From contig DFMO01000011.1 of NCBI GenBank assembly GCA_002375695.1, forward strand, positions 330,028 through 394,027: a DNA stretch of 64,000 nt. Reading direction: 5' to 3'. The notes beneath the pieces are model-generated. The model had not been told where the DNA came from. It saw only the letters and a list, made by a program, of their open reading frames with translations, and did not search any database. Both the position numbers and the translations under genes were made by a program. Below, in pieces: positions 18,410 to 27,445 of the stretch. This stretch comes from Flavobacteriaceae bacterium UBA3591. GTDB lineage: Bacteria; Bacteroidota; Bacteroidia; Flavobacteriales; Flavobacteriaceae. The number at the start of each line of letters is the position of its first letter. Positions within the stretch are counted from its first letter, which is position 1.

Positions 18410-19627
18410 ATGTCTTTTAATATCCAGAAAATACGCAATGATTTCCCTATCCTTTCAAGAGAGGTTAATGGGCACCCTCTTGTGTATCTGGACAATGCAG
18501 CAACATCGCAAAAGCCAAAACAAGTAATTGATGCTATTGTAGATTATTACAGCAATTACAATGCAAATATTCATCGTGGGGTACACACGCTTTCGCAAGA
18601 AGCTACCGATGCTTACGAGGCAGCGCGAAAAAAACTACAAGAACATTTTAACGCAAAATATTTACACGAAATTATCTTTACCGCAGGGACTACCCACGGT
18701 ATTAACCTTGTGGCCAATGGTTTTGCTGAAATCTTAAAAAAAGATGATGAAGTAATAGTTTCTGCGATGGAACACCATAGCAATATTGTGCCTTGGCAAA
18801 TGCTTTGTGAAAAAACAGGGGCTGTTTTAAAAGTCATTCCAATGAATGAAGAAGGAGAGTTAATTTTATCGGAATACGAAAAACTACTCTCTAATAAAAC
18901 AAAACTGGTTTTTGTAAATCATATCTCGAACGCTTTGGGAACAATTAACCCAATTGAAAAAATTATTCAAAAAGCACACGAATACAATGCGGCTGTATTG
19001 ATAGATGGCGCTCAATCTTGTTCGCATATAAAACCAGACTTACAAAAATTAGACGTAGATTTTTACGTAACCTCAGCCCACAAAATGTGTGGCCCAACGG
19101 GGGTAGGTATACTCTATATGAAAGAAAGTTGGGGTAAAAAGCTTCCACCCTACCAAGGAGGAGGCGAAATGATTGCCGAGGTTACTTTTGAAAAAACAAC
19201 CTATGCAGTCTTACCTCATAAATTTGAAGCAGGTACGCCAAATATTTGTGGTGGTATTGCCTTTGGCGCTGCAATAGACTATTTAAACAATATAGGTTTT
19301 GAGGCTATTGTTAAACACGAAGACCAACTTTTAAAATATGCTACCGAACAATTATTAGCAATTCCCGGGCTAACAATTTACGGCACAGGACAAGCGAAAA
19401 CATCGGTGGTTTCATTTAATATTGAAGGGATTCATCCATACGATATTGGTACAATAGTAGATAAGTTAGGGATTGCCGTACGCACCGGTCATCACTGTGC
19501 CCAACCTATAATGGATTTTTATAAAATCCCGGGAACGGTACGCGCTTCTTTTGCCTTTTACAACACTGTAGAAGAGGTAGATGCCTTGGTAAAGGCGGTG
19601 CAAAAAGCTAAAATGATGTTAAGTTAA
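18410..19627 (+). CDS. sufS: Cysteine desulfurase SufS
   Basis: This is a PLP-dependent enzyme that removes sulfur from cysteine as a persulfide and passes it to SufE. The protein is 405 aa from ATG 18410 (MSFNIQKIRNDFPILSRE); the frame is open 10 codons further up without a good start. It shows LDNAATSQKP, HRGVHTLSQEATDAYE, AMEHHSNIVPWQ, the PLP lysine Lys225 in TSAHKMCGPTG, and the catalytic Cys363 in RTGHHCAQP. This is the group II (SufS/CsdA) pattern. SufE is encoded two genes downstream. Confidence 0.97.
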   Translation: MSFNIQKIRNDFPILSREVNGHPLVYLDNAATSQKPKQVIDAIVDYYSNYNANIHRGVHTLSQEATDAYEAARKKLQEHFNAKYLHEIIFTAGTTHGINLVANGFAEILKKDDEVIVSAMEHHSNIVPWQMLCEKTGAVLKVIPMNEEGELILSEYEKLLSNKTKLVFVNHISNALGTINPIEKIIQKAHEYNAAVLIDGAQSCSHIKPDLQKLDVDFYVTSAHKMCGPTGVGILYMKESWGKKLPPYQGGGEMIAEVTFEKTTYAVLPHKFEAGTPNICGGIAFGAAIDYLNNIGFEAIVKHEDQLLKYATEQLLAIPGLTIYGTGQAKTSVVSFNIEGIHPYDIGTIVDKLGIAVRTGHHCAQPIMDFYKIPGTVRASFAFYNTVEEVDALVKAVQKAKMMLS

Positions 19628-19683
19628 TCCATTGCTTAAAGTTAAAACATGACCTTTGAAGTTCACGTTTAAAATTTTAAATT

Positions 19684-20124
19684 ATGAGAAAATTTACCGC
19701 CATTTCAATTTTATTGCTTACAGTACTATTTATGAGCTGTGATGAAACTAAAAAAGTAATCGATGTTGCTGGCAACGTACAATTAACGGGCAGTTACGAT
19801 GTAGTTTCACTTAAGGGTGAAAAATTAGGAAAAACGCCACATCCTACTTTTACACTTTCGGCTATAAATAATTCATTACGAGGCACAACAGGTTGTAATT
19901 CGGTATTTGGCAGTTATAGCATTGATCTTTACGCCATTAATTTTACCGATATTGCTGTAAGCGAAAAAATGTGCGCCGAAACTGATGTTATGAAAACCGA
20001 GCGAAATTTTTTAGATGCTTTAAATAATTCAGGTTCCTTTACTATTGAAAATAATACGCTCACTTTATTTTCAAAAACAGATAGAAGTGTATTGCTCACG
20101 GCTAAAAAAGAAGGAAATAATTAA
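19684..20124 (+). CDS. META domain lipoprotein
   Basis: This is a 146-aa lipoprotein with lipobox LFMSC (Cys19). The domain that follows has the META/HslJ pattern: LTGSYDVVSLKGEKL, then PTFTLSAINNSLRGTTGCNSVFGSY with the typical GxxGCN segment, then MCAETDVMKTERNFLDALN and a closing beta strand pair. HslJ-type proteins in enterobacteria are linked to heat shock and novobiocin resistance; the mechanism is unknown. It sits between sufS and sufE, and the sufE ATG follows 9 bp after its stop. It is the second envelope protein inside this suf operon. Confidence 0.85.
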   Translation: MRKFTAISILLLTVLFMSCDETKKVIDVAGNVQLTGSYDVVSLKGEKLGKTPHPTFTLSAINNSLRGTTGCNSVFGSYSIDLYAINFTDIAVSEKMCAETDVMKTERNFLDALNNSGSFTIENNTLTLFSKTDRSVLLTAKKEGNN

Positions 20125-20133
20125 ACAAGTTTT

Positions 20134-20559
20134 ATGACGATTGAAGAAATACAAGAAGAATTAATTGACGAGTTTTCCATGTTTGACGACTGGATGCAAC
20201 GATATGAATATATGATCGATTTGGGTAAATCACTACCTTTAATTGACGAATCGTTAAAAACCGACGACAAACTCATTAAAGGATGCCAAAGTAAAGTTTG
20301 GTTACATTCTGAAATGAAAGACGACAAAGTGGTCTTTACAGCCGATAGCGATGCTGTAATAACCAAAGGTATTATTGCCGTTTTAATTCGTGTATTTTCT
20401 AATCAAAAGCCACAAGCTATTTTAGATGCTAATACCAATTTTATAGATGAAATTGGCTTAAAAGAACACCTTTCGCCTACACGGGCAAACGGTTTAGTGT
20501 CTATGATTAAACAAATGAAAATGTATGCTTTGGCATATCAAACCCAAGTAAAAAATTAA
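20134..20559 (+). CDS. sufE: Sulfur acceptor protein SufE
   Basis: SufE accepts persulfide sulfur from SufS and carries it to SufBCD. The protein is 141 aa, the normal length. The acceptor Cys51 is in LIKGCQSKVWLHSE, the family signature. Other marks are RYEYMIDLGKSLPLIDE and LSPTRANGLVSMIKQMK near the C-terminus. It starts 9 bp after the META-domain gene and is 4 bp before the MIP18-like gene, so it is tightly operonic. Confidence 0.95.
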   Translation: MTIEEIQEELIDEFSMFDDWMQRYEYMIDLGKSLPLIDESLKTDDKLIKGCQSKVWLHSEMKDDKVVFTADSDAVITKGIIAVLIRVFSNQKPQAILDANTNFIDEIGLKEHLSPTRANGLVSMIKQMKMYALAYQTQVKN

Positions 20560-20563
20560 TATT

Positions 20564-20893
20564 ATGGAAGCAGATACAGATATAGATATGGCCGAATTAG
20601 GCGAAAAGATAATTGACGTAATTAAAACAATTTACGATCCTGAGATTCCTGTCGATATTTATGAATTAGGATTAATTTACGACGTTTTTATCAATGAAGA
20701 CCGTGAGGTTAAAATTTTAATGACGCTTACCACGCCCAACTGCCCGGTTGCCGAAAGTTTACCGTTAGAAGTTGAAAACAAAGTAAAATCCATGAAAATG
20801 GTTAAAGATGCCGAAGTAGAAATTACTTTCGACCCACCTTGGACTCAAGAACTTATGAGCGATGCTGCAAAGTTAGAGCTAGGAATGCTTTAA
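20564..20893 (+). CDS. MIP18/DUF59 family Fe-S maturation protein (SufT-like)
   Basis: This is a 109-aa protein of the MIP18 (DUF59) family. It has the family core DPEIPVDIYELGLIYDVFI, LTTPNCPVAESLPLEVENKVK with the conserved Cys, and ITFDPPWTQELMSDAAKLELGML. SufT/MIP18 proteins assist maturation of iron-sulfur proteins, and the position right after sufE fits that role. The protein has only the DUF59 domain, without extra N- or C-terminal domains. The exact client proteins are unknown. Confidence 0.92.
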   Translation: MEADTDIDMAELGEKIIDVIKTIYDPEIPVDIYELGLIYDVFINEDREVKILMTLTTPNCPVAESLPLEVENKVKSMKMVKDAEVEITFDPPWTQELMSDAAKLELGML

Positions 20894-20947
20894 TTAAACA
20901 TAAAACATTTAAACTAAAGTTTTATAGAATTTAAAATCGATTAATTC

Positions 20948-21451
20948 GTGAAAGAAATTGTAAATCGCGTAGCAAACAGCAAATTAGTCACCATAGATTT
21001 GGAAGACTTATATCCTCCTGGCGACAGAGTATCTTTTGATATTTCGCAGTGGTTACTCGAGGGTATTGTACTACGAGAAAAAGATTTCCGCGTAAGCGTA
21101 AAAAATCACGATTGGTCTCAATATAAAGGTAAATATGTAGCCTTAAATTGTAGTACCAATGCAATTGTTCCCGGCTGGGCTTATATGCTGGTGTCACTAC
21201 ACTTGGCGCCCTATGCCTTAAAAGTAACGGTGGGTAGCCTCGATAATTTAGAAAGTATTTTGTTTTCTGAAATTTTACAAAATTTTGATGTTTCAGAATA
21301 TGCTAATCAACCCGTAATAATTAAGGGCTGTGCAAATAAACCCATTCCACAAAATGCCTATGTTTTACTAGCACAAAAACTACAAGCAGTTGCAAAAAGC
21401 ATTATGTACGGTGAAGCATGTTCATCGGTACCACTTTATAAACGTAAATAA
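20948..21451 (+). CDS. DUF2480 family protein
   Basis: This is a 167-aa cytoplasmic protein of the DUF2480 family, found almost only in Bacteroidota. It has IVNRVANSKLVTIDLEDLYPPGDRV, WLLEGIVLREKDFR and QYKGKYVALNCSTNAIVPGWAYML, and a conserved-looking Cys in VIIKGCANKPIP. Translation must begin at GTG 20948, because an in-frame TAA lies two codons upstream and there is no ATG. Its function is unknown. Its position as the last gene of the suf operon suggests a link to Fe-S metabolism. It is followed by a terminator. Confidence 0.85.
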   Translation: MKEIVNRVANSKLVTIDLEDLYPPGDRVSFDISQWLLEGIVLREKDFRVSVKNHDWSQYKGKYVALNCSTNAIVPGWAYMLVSLHLAPYALKVTVGSLDNLESILFSEILQNFDVSEYANQPVIIKGCANKPIPQNAYVLLAQKLQAVAKSIMYGEACSSVPLYKRK

Positions 21452-21476
21452 TGAAGCAGGGCTTAATTTTAAAATG

Positions 21477-21506
21477 AAACCTTTCAGCTAAACCTGAAAG
21501 GTTTTT
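21477..21506 (+). terminator. Terminator of the suf operon
   Basis: A perfect 11-bp stem, AAACCTTTCAG (21477-21487) with CTGAAAGGTTT (21494-21504), has a 6-nt loop and is followed by T residues. It lies 25 bp after the DUF2480 stop codon. Confidence 0.8.
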
Positions 21507-21517
21507 ATTTTATGTAT

Positions 21518-21551
21518 TTGTGCCAACTCCTTAAAAAGCTTAGTATTTTTG
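21518..21551 (+). promoter_or_regulatory. Probable promoter of the DUF3078 gene
   Basis: TTG (21518-21520), a 23-nt spacer and TATTTTTG (21544-21551) match the Bacteroidota promoter form. The -7 box is 22 bp before the ATG at 21574. Confidence 0.55.
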
Positions 21552-21573
21552 CAGAAACAAAAATTAAAAAGAG

Positions 21574-22500
21574 ATGAAAAAACTTATACTTTTAGCATTG
21601 CTTTGTACTGCTCCTATTTCACTATTTTCACAGGAAGAGAGTTCTAAAGATACCATTCCCAACGGTTGGACTCGCGCCGGAAACATTTCGTTATTGTTTA
21701 ATCAAGCTGCATTTAATGCCGAATGGACGGGCGGCGGCACCTCAAATTACTCAGGAAACCTCGCTTTATCGTATGATTTTAATTATAAGCACGACAAGCT
21801 TTCTTGGAACAACCGCATAATTGGCGAATACGGTATTACAAAAAACAAAGATGATAAGTACGCCAGAAAAACAAACGACCGTTTAGAGCTAAATTCTATT
21901 TTAGGAAAACGACTTAAAGAATCTAATTGGTACTACTCTTTATTTTTCAATTTTAAAACACAGTTTGCAAAAGGATATGAATTTAACAGCGATTTAAATC
22001 CCGAAGATGAAGGATATCGCACCGAAACTACACATATTTTATCGCCAGCCTATATTAAATTTGGACCTGGTTTACTTTGGAAAAAAAGCAACAATCTATA
22101 CGTAAACATTTCGCCAGCTACTGCAAAGTTTATTTTGGTCGATAGTGATTTTACCGCTGTGGACGAATCTAACCCCGAAGCACTTGAAGCTTATAACGCA
22201 AATAAATACTTTGGTGTTGATGCAAACGAAAGCAACCGCTTTGAATTTGGAGCTGCAGTTTCGGCCTATGCTAAGTTTAATATAATGGCGAATATTTCAG
22301 CAGAAAATATTTTAAGCTTGTATTCAAACTATCTTGACGATCCACAAAATGTTGATTTAGACTACACTTTAAATGTAGTGATGAAAGTAAACAAATACAT
22401 TTCGACAAATATGACGTTTCAAGCCATTTATGACGACAATGCTGTAAACGGTTTTCAAATTAGAGAAACATTGGGTGTTGGGTTAACATACGGATTTTAA
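21574..22500 (+). CDS. DUF3078 family protein, predicted outer-membrane beta-barrel
   Basis: This is a 308-aa protein with a signal peptide (KKLILLALLCTAPISLFSQ). It is a chain of amphipathic beta strands rich in Trp/Tyr/Asn, with the family segments WTRAGNISLLFNQAAFNAEWTGGGTSNYSG and LLWKKSNNLYVNISPATAKFI. It ends in an aromatic residue (VGLTYGF), as outer-membrane barrels do. DUF3078 has no established function. It often follows suf/DUF2480 genes in Bacteroidota, and here it has its own promoter and terminator. A role in envelope transport is only inferred. Confidence 0.85.
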   Translation: MKKLILLALLCTAPISLFSQEESSKDTIPNGWTRAGNISLLFNQAAFNAEWTGGGTSNYSGNLALSYDFNYKHDKLSWNNRIIGEYGITKNKDDKYARKTNDRLELNSILGKRLKESNWYYSLFFNFKTQFAKGYEFNSDLNPEDEGYRTETTHILSPAYIKFGPGLLWKKSNNLYVNISPATAKFILVDSDFTAVDESNPEALEAYNANKYFGVDANESNRFEFGAAVSAYAKFNIMANISAENILSLYSNYLDDPQNVDLDYTLNVVMKVNKYISTNMTFQAIYDDNAVNGFQIRETLGVGLTYGF

Positions 22501-22520
22501 CCCTTAGTATATTTCAATAA

Positions 22521-22560
22521 AAAAAGCTGTCAAAAATATTAAATGTTTTGACAGCTTTTT
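22521..22560. terminator. Bidirectional terminator between DUF3078 gene and hflX
   Basis: A 15-bp inverted repeat, AAAAAGCTGTCAAAA (22521-22535) with TTTTGACAGCTTTTT (22546-22560), sits between two convergent genes. Flanking A and T runs let it serve both strands. Confidence 0.82.
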
Positions 22561-22585
22561 AGTTTATCGTAAAACCGTAAATAGT

Positions 22586-23797
22586 CTAACCTTCTTCAGA
22601 ATATTCGTCGTAAAGAAAAGTATTATACGGAAATCTTGTAGTGTGAATTTCTCTTACTTTATCGTAAACCAATTTTCTAAACTCTTCAAAATTTTCCTTA
22701 TTTAAAGCCGAAATAAATATAGCATCACCATCGAGTTTAGCCATCCACGTTTGTTTCCATTCGTCTAATGAATAATGTGCCTTGGTTTTTTCGGTAATTA
22801 AATCGTCTTCTTCAATCTCTTCGGGTTGATAAGCATCAATTTTATTAAAGACCATTACCGTAGGTTTATCGGCACTTTTTATTTCTTCAAGAATTCTGTT
22901 TACCGAAGCGATGTGGTGCTCAAAAGACGGGTGACTAATATCTACCACATGCAAAAGTAAATCGGCTTCTCTTACTTCATCGAGGGTACTTTTAAAAGAT
23001 TCAACAAGTTGTGTAGGCAGTTTTCTAATAAACCCAACAGTATCGGTCAATAAAAAAGGTAGGTTGCCAATTACCACTTTTCGCACCGTAGTATCGAGCG
23101 TTGCAAACAGTTTATTTTCGGCAAACACATCACTTTTACTAAGTACATTCATAAGGGTAGATTTACCAACATTGGTATACCCTACTAATGCGACCCTCAC
23201 CAACGACCCACGATTGCCGCGCTGCACCTCCATTTGGCGATCTATTTTTTTTAGCTTTTCTTTTAAGAGAGCAATTCTATCTCTTACAATACGTCTATCG
23301 GTTTCAATCTCGGTTTCACCGGGACCGCGCATTCCAATACCCCCTCGTTGACGTTCTAAGTGAGTCCACATTCCTGCGAGTCGTGGTAATAAATATTGAT
23401 ACTGTGCAAGTTCTACTTGGGTACGGGCATAACTAGTTTGTGCGCGCTGAGCGAAAATATCTAAAATTAAGTTTGTTCTATCGATAATTTTACACTGAAG
23501 AATTTTTTCGATATTTTTTTGTTGCGCTGGCGAAAGTTCGTCGTCAAAAATGGCAACTCCTACTTCATTCTCGTGTATATAATTTTTAACTTCATCAAGT
23601 TTTCCAGTACCTATAAAAGTTTTAGGGTTAGGTACATCTAGTTTTTGTGTAAACCGTTTTAAAACTTCGCCCCCAGCGGTATAGGCTAAAAATTCTAATT
23701 CGTCTAGATATTCTTTAGATTTTACCTCATCTTGGTTTTGGGTAATTAAACCTATAAGTACCGTTTTTTCGTATGAAATATCTGTTTGCTCTATCAT
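22586..23797 (-). CDS. hflX: GTPase HflX
   Basis: HflX is a ribosome-associated GTPase that splits or rescues stalled ribosomes under stress. The protein is 403 aa. The N-terminal HflX domain (about residues 1-190) contains TFIGTGKLDEV, FDDELSPAQQKNIE, IDRTNLILDIFAQRA and RGGIGMRGPGETEIETDRR. The G domain has G1 GYTNVGKST, G3 DTVGFIRKLP and G4 NKID. The family glycine loop is intact. It is a single leftward gene, convergent with the DUF3078 gene. Confidence 0.96.
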   Translation of the reverse strand: MIEQTDISYEKTVLIGLITQNQDEVKSKEYLDELEFLAYTAGGEVLKRFTQKLDVPNPKTFIGTGKLDEVKNYIHENEVGVAIFDDELSPAQQKNIEKILQCKIIDRTNLILDIFAQRAQTSYARTQVELAQYQYLLPRLAGMWTHLERQRGGIGMRGPGETEIETDRRIVRDRIALLKEKLKKIDRQMEVQRGNRGSLVRVALVGYTNVGKSTLMNVLSKSDVFAENKLFATLDTTVRKVVIGNLPFLLTDTVGFIRKLPTQLVESFKSTLDEVREADLLLHVVDISHPSFEHHIASVNRILEEIKSADKPTVMVFNKIDAYQPEEIEEDDLITEKTKAHYSLDEWKQTWMAKLDGDAIFISALNKENFEEFRKLVYDKVREIHTTRFPYNTFLYDEYSEEG

Positions 23798-23813
23798 AAA
23801 TTAAATTATAATA

Positions 23814-23821
23814 CAAAGGTA
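23814..23821 (-). promoter_or_regulatory. Possible -7 box of hflX
   Basis: On the minus strand TACCTTTG matches TAnnTTTG exactly, 17 bp upstream of the hflX ATG. A -33 TTG at normal spacing was not found. Confidence 0.4.
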
Positions 23822-24118
23822 CAAAACCCTAGCTTAGACTTTTTTTTCTTTACAATCTATTAACACCATTTCTACTTAAAATTTGAAATAAATAGCATGT
23901 TTCAGATTTTATCATCGGGAAATAAAAAAATAATATTTCCATCTGCAAATCGCTATAAGCTACACGCTGTCTATTCTTACCAGCTTTTTACTGTTTATAG
24001 TATTTCCCAGCGACTAACTTCCTTTCAATTCTAAGTGATGTTATTCTCTAAAAATTATTATATTTCGCAGTTAAATAAAAGTTAATGTATTTAAACCAAC
24101 TAATTCCTAACAAAAAAA
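23822..24118. other. Intergenic region between divergent hflX and the adhesin operon
   Basis: About 300 bp of AT-rich sequence with no open frame of note, no repeat and no clear hairpin. It must hold the promoter of the 24119 operon. The best candidate is TATATTTC near 24059, one mismatch from the -7 consensus, without an obvious -33 element. Nothing else was seen. Confidence 0.5.
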
Positions 24119-26377
24119 ATGAATAAAAAATTACTCCACTATTCACAAAGTTGCTCTTTGCACTTAAAAGACAATTTTGGAAGACAAGCACTTTTACTCT
24201 TCAGTTTTTTATTTTTATCATTTTCTGCAATGGCACAGGGCCCTGGTTGCCCAAACGTGAATGCAGGTCCTGATGTAGAAATAGACTGCGGTGATCCTTG
24301 CGTAGATCTTACAGCAAGTTTTTTAGACACTGGTGAAACCACCAGTTATGAGGTAACCTCAATACCTTTTGACCCACCGTTTCCATTTACAGGCGGAACT
24401 CCAGTTTCTGTAAATACAGACGATGTTTGGTCTCCAGCCATTCCACTTCCTTTTGACTTTTGCTTTTTTGGCGAAACGTATTCTGAAATGGTAATTGGCT
24501 CAAACGCTGTTATTTCTTTTGATTTAACAAATAATCCACCTAATGGATATTGCAGCTGGTCTTTTGATGAGTCTATTCCAGATCCAAACTTGTTTTTTAC
24601 AACAATTTTTGGCCCTTACATGGATATTAACCCAGCGGTAACAGGCTCAGGACAAATTAACTACGCGGTATTTGGTGATGCACCTTGTAGAACCATGGTA
24701 GTTAACTTCCCAGGGATTCCATACTTTGGCTCAGCTTGTTCGGGGCTTGATTTAACATCGCAAGTTGTTATTTACGAAACAACCAATGTAATTGAAGTAT
24801 ATGTAGAAAACAGACCTGCCGGTTGTAGCTGGAATGATGGAAACGCCGTACTAGGAATCCAAAACCAAGATGGAACTTTAGGATATACACCTCCAGGAAG
24901 AAACACAGGGGATTGGTCTGCTACAGACGAAGCTTGGCGCTTTACACCAAACGGTGCTTCAAACGTTGTTTTCTCTTGGTTAGACTCAAACGGAGACGTT
25001 ATAGGTACAGACCCTACAATTAACGTATGCCCAACCGATCCTACAACTACTTACACTGCACAAGCAGTTTACACTAACTGTAATGGTGATATTATTACAG
25101 AAACCGACGAAGTTGTTGTTACTAGAGTAGACGGATTTACAGTAGATCTTGGTCCCGATCAAGAATTATGTGAAGCACAGAGTTACGACATTACTGCCGA
25201 AATTACTGGCGGAAACCCTGCCGATGCAACCTTTTTATGGAATACGGGAGAAACCACACAAACCATTACAGTTACTACTTCTGGAACTTATACCGTAGAC
25301 GTTACTATTGGAACTTGTACAGTGACTGAATCTGTAGATATAAACTTTAACGAACTTCCAGTAATTGAATTAGGCGACAATATTGAAACTTGTTTTGACG
25401 TGCCTGTTATACTAGATGCATCACCTTCAAATTACAACCCTGCCGATGCTACTTACGAGTGGAGTTTAGACGGCGTTGTAATTGCTGGCGAAACAAACCC
25501 AACACTTACAGTTACACAATATGGAATGTACAGTGTTGTTGTTAATGTTTCTGATTGTGAAGCAACAGACGAGCTTACTGTAGCACAAGCACCTTTAGCA
25601 GTTTCATTAGGAGACGATTTTACTACGTGTTTTGAAAACACTGTAACCTTAACAGCCGAAGCAATTGACTTTGACCCTACCAATGCTACTTTTGAATGGA
25701 GCTTAGATGGTGTTGTAATTGCCGGTGAAACTAGTAGTACTTTAGAAATTACTGAAATAGGTGTTTATACCGTTACTGCTACCCTTGGCAGCTGTACAGC
25801 AACAGATAGTGTTGAGGTTTCTTTTAGAGATGATTTAGAAGTCTCTCTTGGCGCCGATTTCCAAACTTGCCCTAACGAACCACAGACGTTAACAGCAACT
25901 ACTACTGAAGAAGGCGCTACTTACCAGTGGTATTTAAATGGTACTTTATTGGCAAACGAAACTAATAGTACTTTAGAATTTAGCGTAGAAGTAGGCACTG
26001 TAGGCACTCAAACCTATACGGTAGTTATGAGTGTAGGAGGATGTTCTGGCGAAGACTCTATAGACATAATGTTATACGATGTGGGTCAATGTGTAATATC
26101 TGAAGGTCTATCTCCAAACGGCGATGGCTATAACGATAATTTAGACCTAACATTTTTAAACGACCGTACAGGAATTAGAAAACTTCAAATTTTTAATAGA
26201 TTAGGAACATTGGTGTATGAGCAAAATAATTATACAAACCAATGGAGAGGACAAGATAAAGACAGCAACGACTTAACTACGGGAACTTACTTTTATGTAA
26301 TAGACTTTGTAGGGACCGATGCTGTTTATGGCGCACAGGCTACCGGTTGGATTTATCTTAACCAAGAAGCAAACTAA
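24119..26377 (+). CDS. Secreted multidomain adhesin-like protein with T9SS type B (gliding-associated) C-terminal domain
   Basis: This is a 752-aa exported protein whose signal peptide ends near SFSAMAQ (about residue 40). Residues about 50-290 form a beta-sandwich region with FCFFGETYSEMVIGSNAVISFD and VLGIQNQDGTLGYTPPGRNTG. Several Ig-like repeats of about 85 aa follow, each with a phrase like TCFDVPVILDA, ATYEWSLDGVVIAGETNPTL and YSVVVNVSDC; each has paired cysteines. The last 90 residues are a type B sorting domain: GLSPNGDGYNDNLDL, KLQIFNRLGTLVYEQ, WRGQDKD, LTTGTYFYVIDF. It is first gene of an operon with porP/sprF-type and OmpA genes, its likely secretion partners. Confidence 0.9.
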   Translation: MNKKLLHYSQSCSLHLKDNFGRQALLLFSFLFLSFSAMAQGPGCPNVNAGPDVEIDCGDPCVDLTASFLDTGETTSYEVTSIPFDPPFPFTGGTPVSVNTDDVWSPAIPLPFDFCFFGETYSEMVIGSNAVISFDLTNNPPNGYCSWSFDESIPDPNLFFTTIFGPYMDINPAVTGSGQINYAVFGDAPCRTMVVNFPGIPYFGSACSGLDLTSQVVIYETTNVIEVYVENRPAGCSWNDGNAVLGIQNQDGTLGYTPPGRNTGDWSATDEAWRFTPNGASNVVFSWLDSNGDVIGTDPTINVCPTDPTTTYTAQAVYTNCNGDIITETDEVVVTRVDGFTVDLGPDQELCEAQSYDITAEITGGNPADATFLWNTGETTQTITVTTSGTYTVDVTIGTCTVTESVDINFNELPVIELGDNIETCFDVPVILDASPSNYNPADATYEWSLDGVVIAGETNPTLTVTQYGMYSVVVNVSDCEATDELTVAQAPLAVSLGDDFTTCFENTVTLTAEAIDFDPTNATFEWSLDGVVIAGETSSTLEITEIGVYTVTATLGSCTATDSVEVSFRDDLEVSLGADFQTCPNEPQTLTATTTEEGATYQWYLNGTLLANETNSTLEFSVEVGTVGTQTYTVVMSVGGCSGEDSIDIMLYDVGQCVISEGLSPNGDGYNDNLDLTFLNDRTGIRKLQIFNRLGTLVYEQNNYTNQWRGQDKDSNDLTTGTYFYVIDFVGTDAVYGAQATGWIYLNQEAN

Positions 26378-26504
26378 ACTATCAAACACTTTCTAATATC
26401 CAAAATAGATAAAAATGAAATCTTCTTCTTCTTTAAATTTTCTTTTAGTAAAACTTGAATTATTAGAAGATTTCATATATCCATTTTTAAAATATTCAAT
26501 TCAA

Positions 26505-27422
26505 ATGAAAAAACATATAAATATTCTTATAGTATTGATGGCTGTTTTGCTCTTTCAAGAGTCACAAGCACAACAAGACCCTCAGTACACACAATACATG
26601 TACAACATGAATGTGGTGAATCCAGCTTATGCAGGATCTAAAGAGAGTCTTTCGCTCACCGCACTTTATAGAAATCAATGGTCTGGAATAGACGAAAATC
26701 CAGTAACTTTTACCTTTTCGGCACATAAACCTATTAGCGATAAAATAGGTTTGGGTCTATCGGCTATTAAAGATGAATTAGGCCCCGTAAATGAAACAAA
26801 TGTATATGCAGATTTTTCATATACAATTCAAGTTGCAAGTTCGGTTAAATTGGCACTTGGTTTAAAAGCCGGAGCAACTTTTCACGAAGTAGGCCTTTCA
26901 AACTTAGAATTACAAGATCCAAACGATCCATTTTTTAATGAAGACATAAATAATACTTATGCCAATATTGGTGCAGGTGCTTTCCTTTATGGAGACAATT
27001 TTTATGTGGGTCTTTCGGTTCCAAACATGTTAAAATCTGTTCATTTAGATGAAAACGGAATGAAATACGGTTCTGAAACTAACCATTACTTTGCTACAGC
27101 TGGATATGTTTTTCAAGTTTCAGAAAACTTTAAACTTAAGCCATCGGTTATGGTTAAATCGGCTTTCGATGCACCAGTATCTTATGACGGTAACTTAAAT
27201 GCCTTGTTTTATGACAGGTTCGAACTTGGAGCATCGTATAGATTAGACGACTCGTTTAGTGGCTTAGTAGGATTTCAAATTAATCCAAACATTCGCATTG
27301 GATATGCTTATGACCACGTAACGTCCGACCTAAAAACTGTAGGACCAGCATCGCACGAGGTTGTATTAACATTCGACCTATTCTTTAAGCCACGTGTATT
27401 ACGTTCACCTAGATTCTTCTAA
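26505..27422 (+). CDS. PorP/SprF family type IX secretion membrane protein
   Basis: This is a 305-aa outer-membrane beta-barrel of the PorP/SprF family, which helps T9SS secrete and attach type B cargo. The signal peptide starts at ATG 26505 (MKKHINILIVLMAVLLFQ). The frame is open from 26415, but that longer form has no sensible signal. Family marks are DPQYTQYMYNMNVVNPAYAGSKESLSLTALYRNQWSGIDENPVTFTFSAH and the C-terminal IGYAYDHVTSDLKTVGPASHEVVLTFDL. It lies between its presumed cargo and an OmpA-family gene, the standard order for cargo-PorP-OmpA loci. Confidence 0.93.
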   Translation: MKKHINILIVLMAVLLFQESQAQQDPQYTQYMYNMNVVNPAYAGSKESLSLTALYRNQWSGIDENPVTFTFSAHKPISDKIGLGLSAIKDELGPVNETNVYADFSYTIQVASSVKLALGLKAGATFHEVGLSNLELQDPNDPFFNEDINNTYANIGAGAFLYGDNFYVGLSVPNMLKSVHLDENGMKYGSETNHYFATAGYVFQVSENFKLKPSVMVKSAFDAPVSYDGNLNALFYDRFELGASYRLDDSFSGLVGFQINPNIRIGYAYDHVTSDLKTVGPASHEVVLTFDLFFKPRVLRSPRFF

Positions 27423-27445
27423 TAACCAAAAAAAATTCATTTAAA

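Noticed and set aside
26415..26504. Upstream extension of the PorP/SprF gene
   Set aside because: The longer form begins with 30 residues that do not fit a signal peptide; a normal signal starts at 26505.
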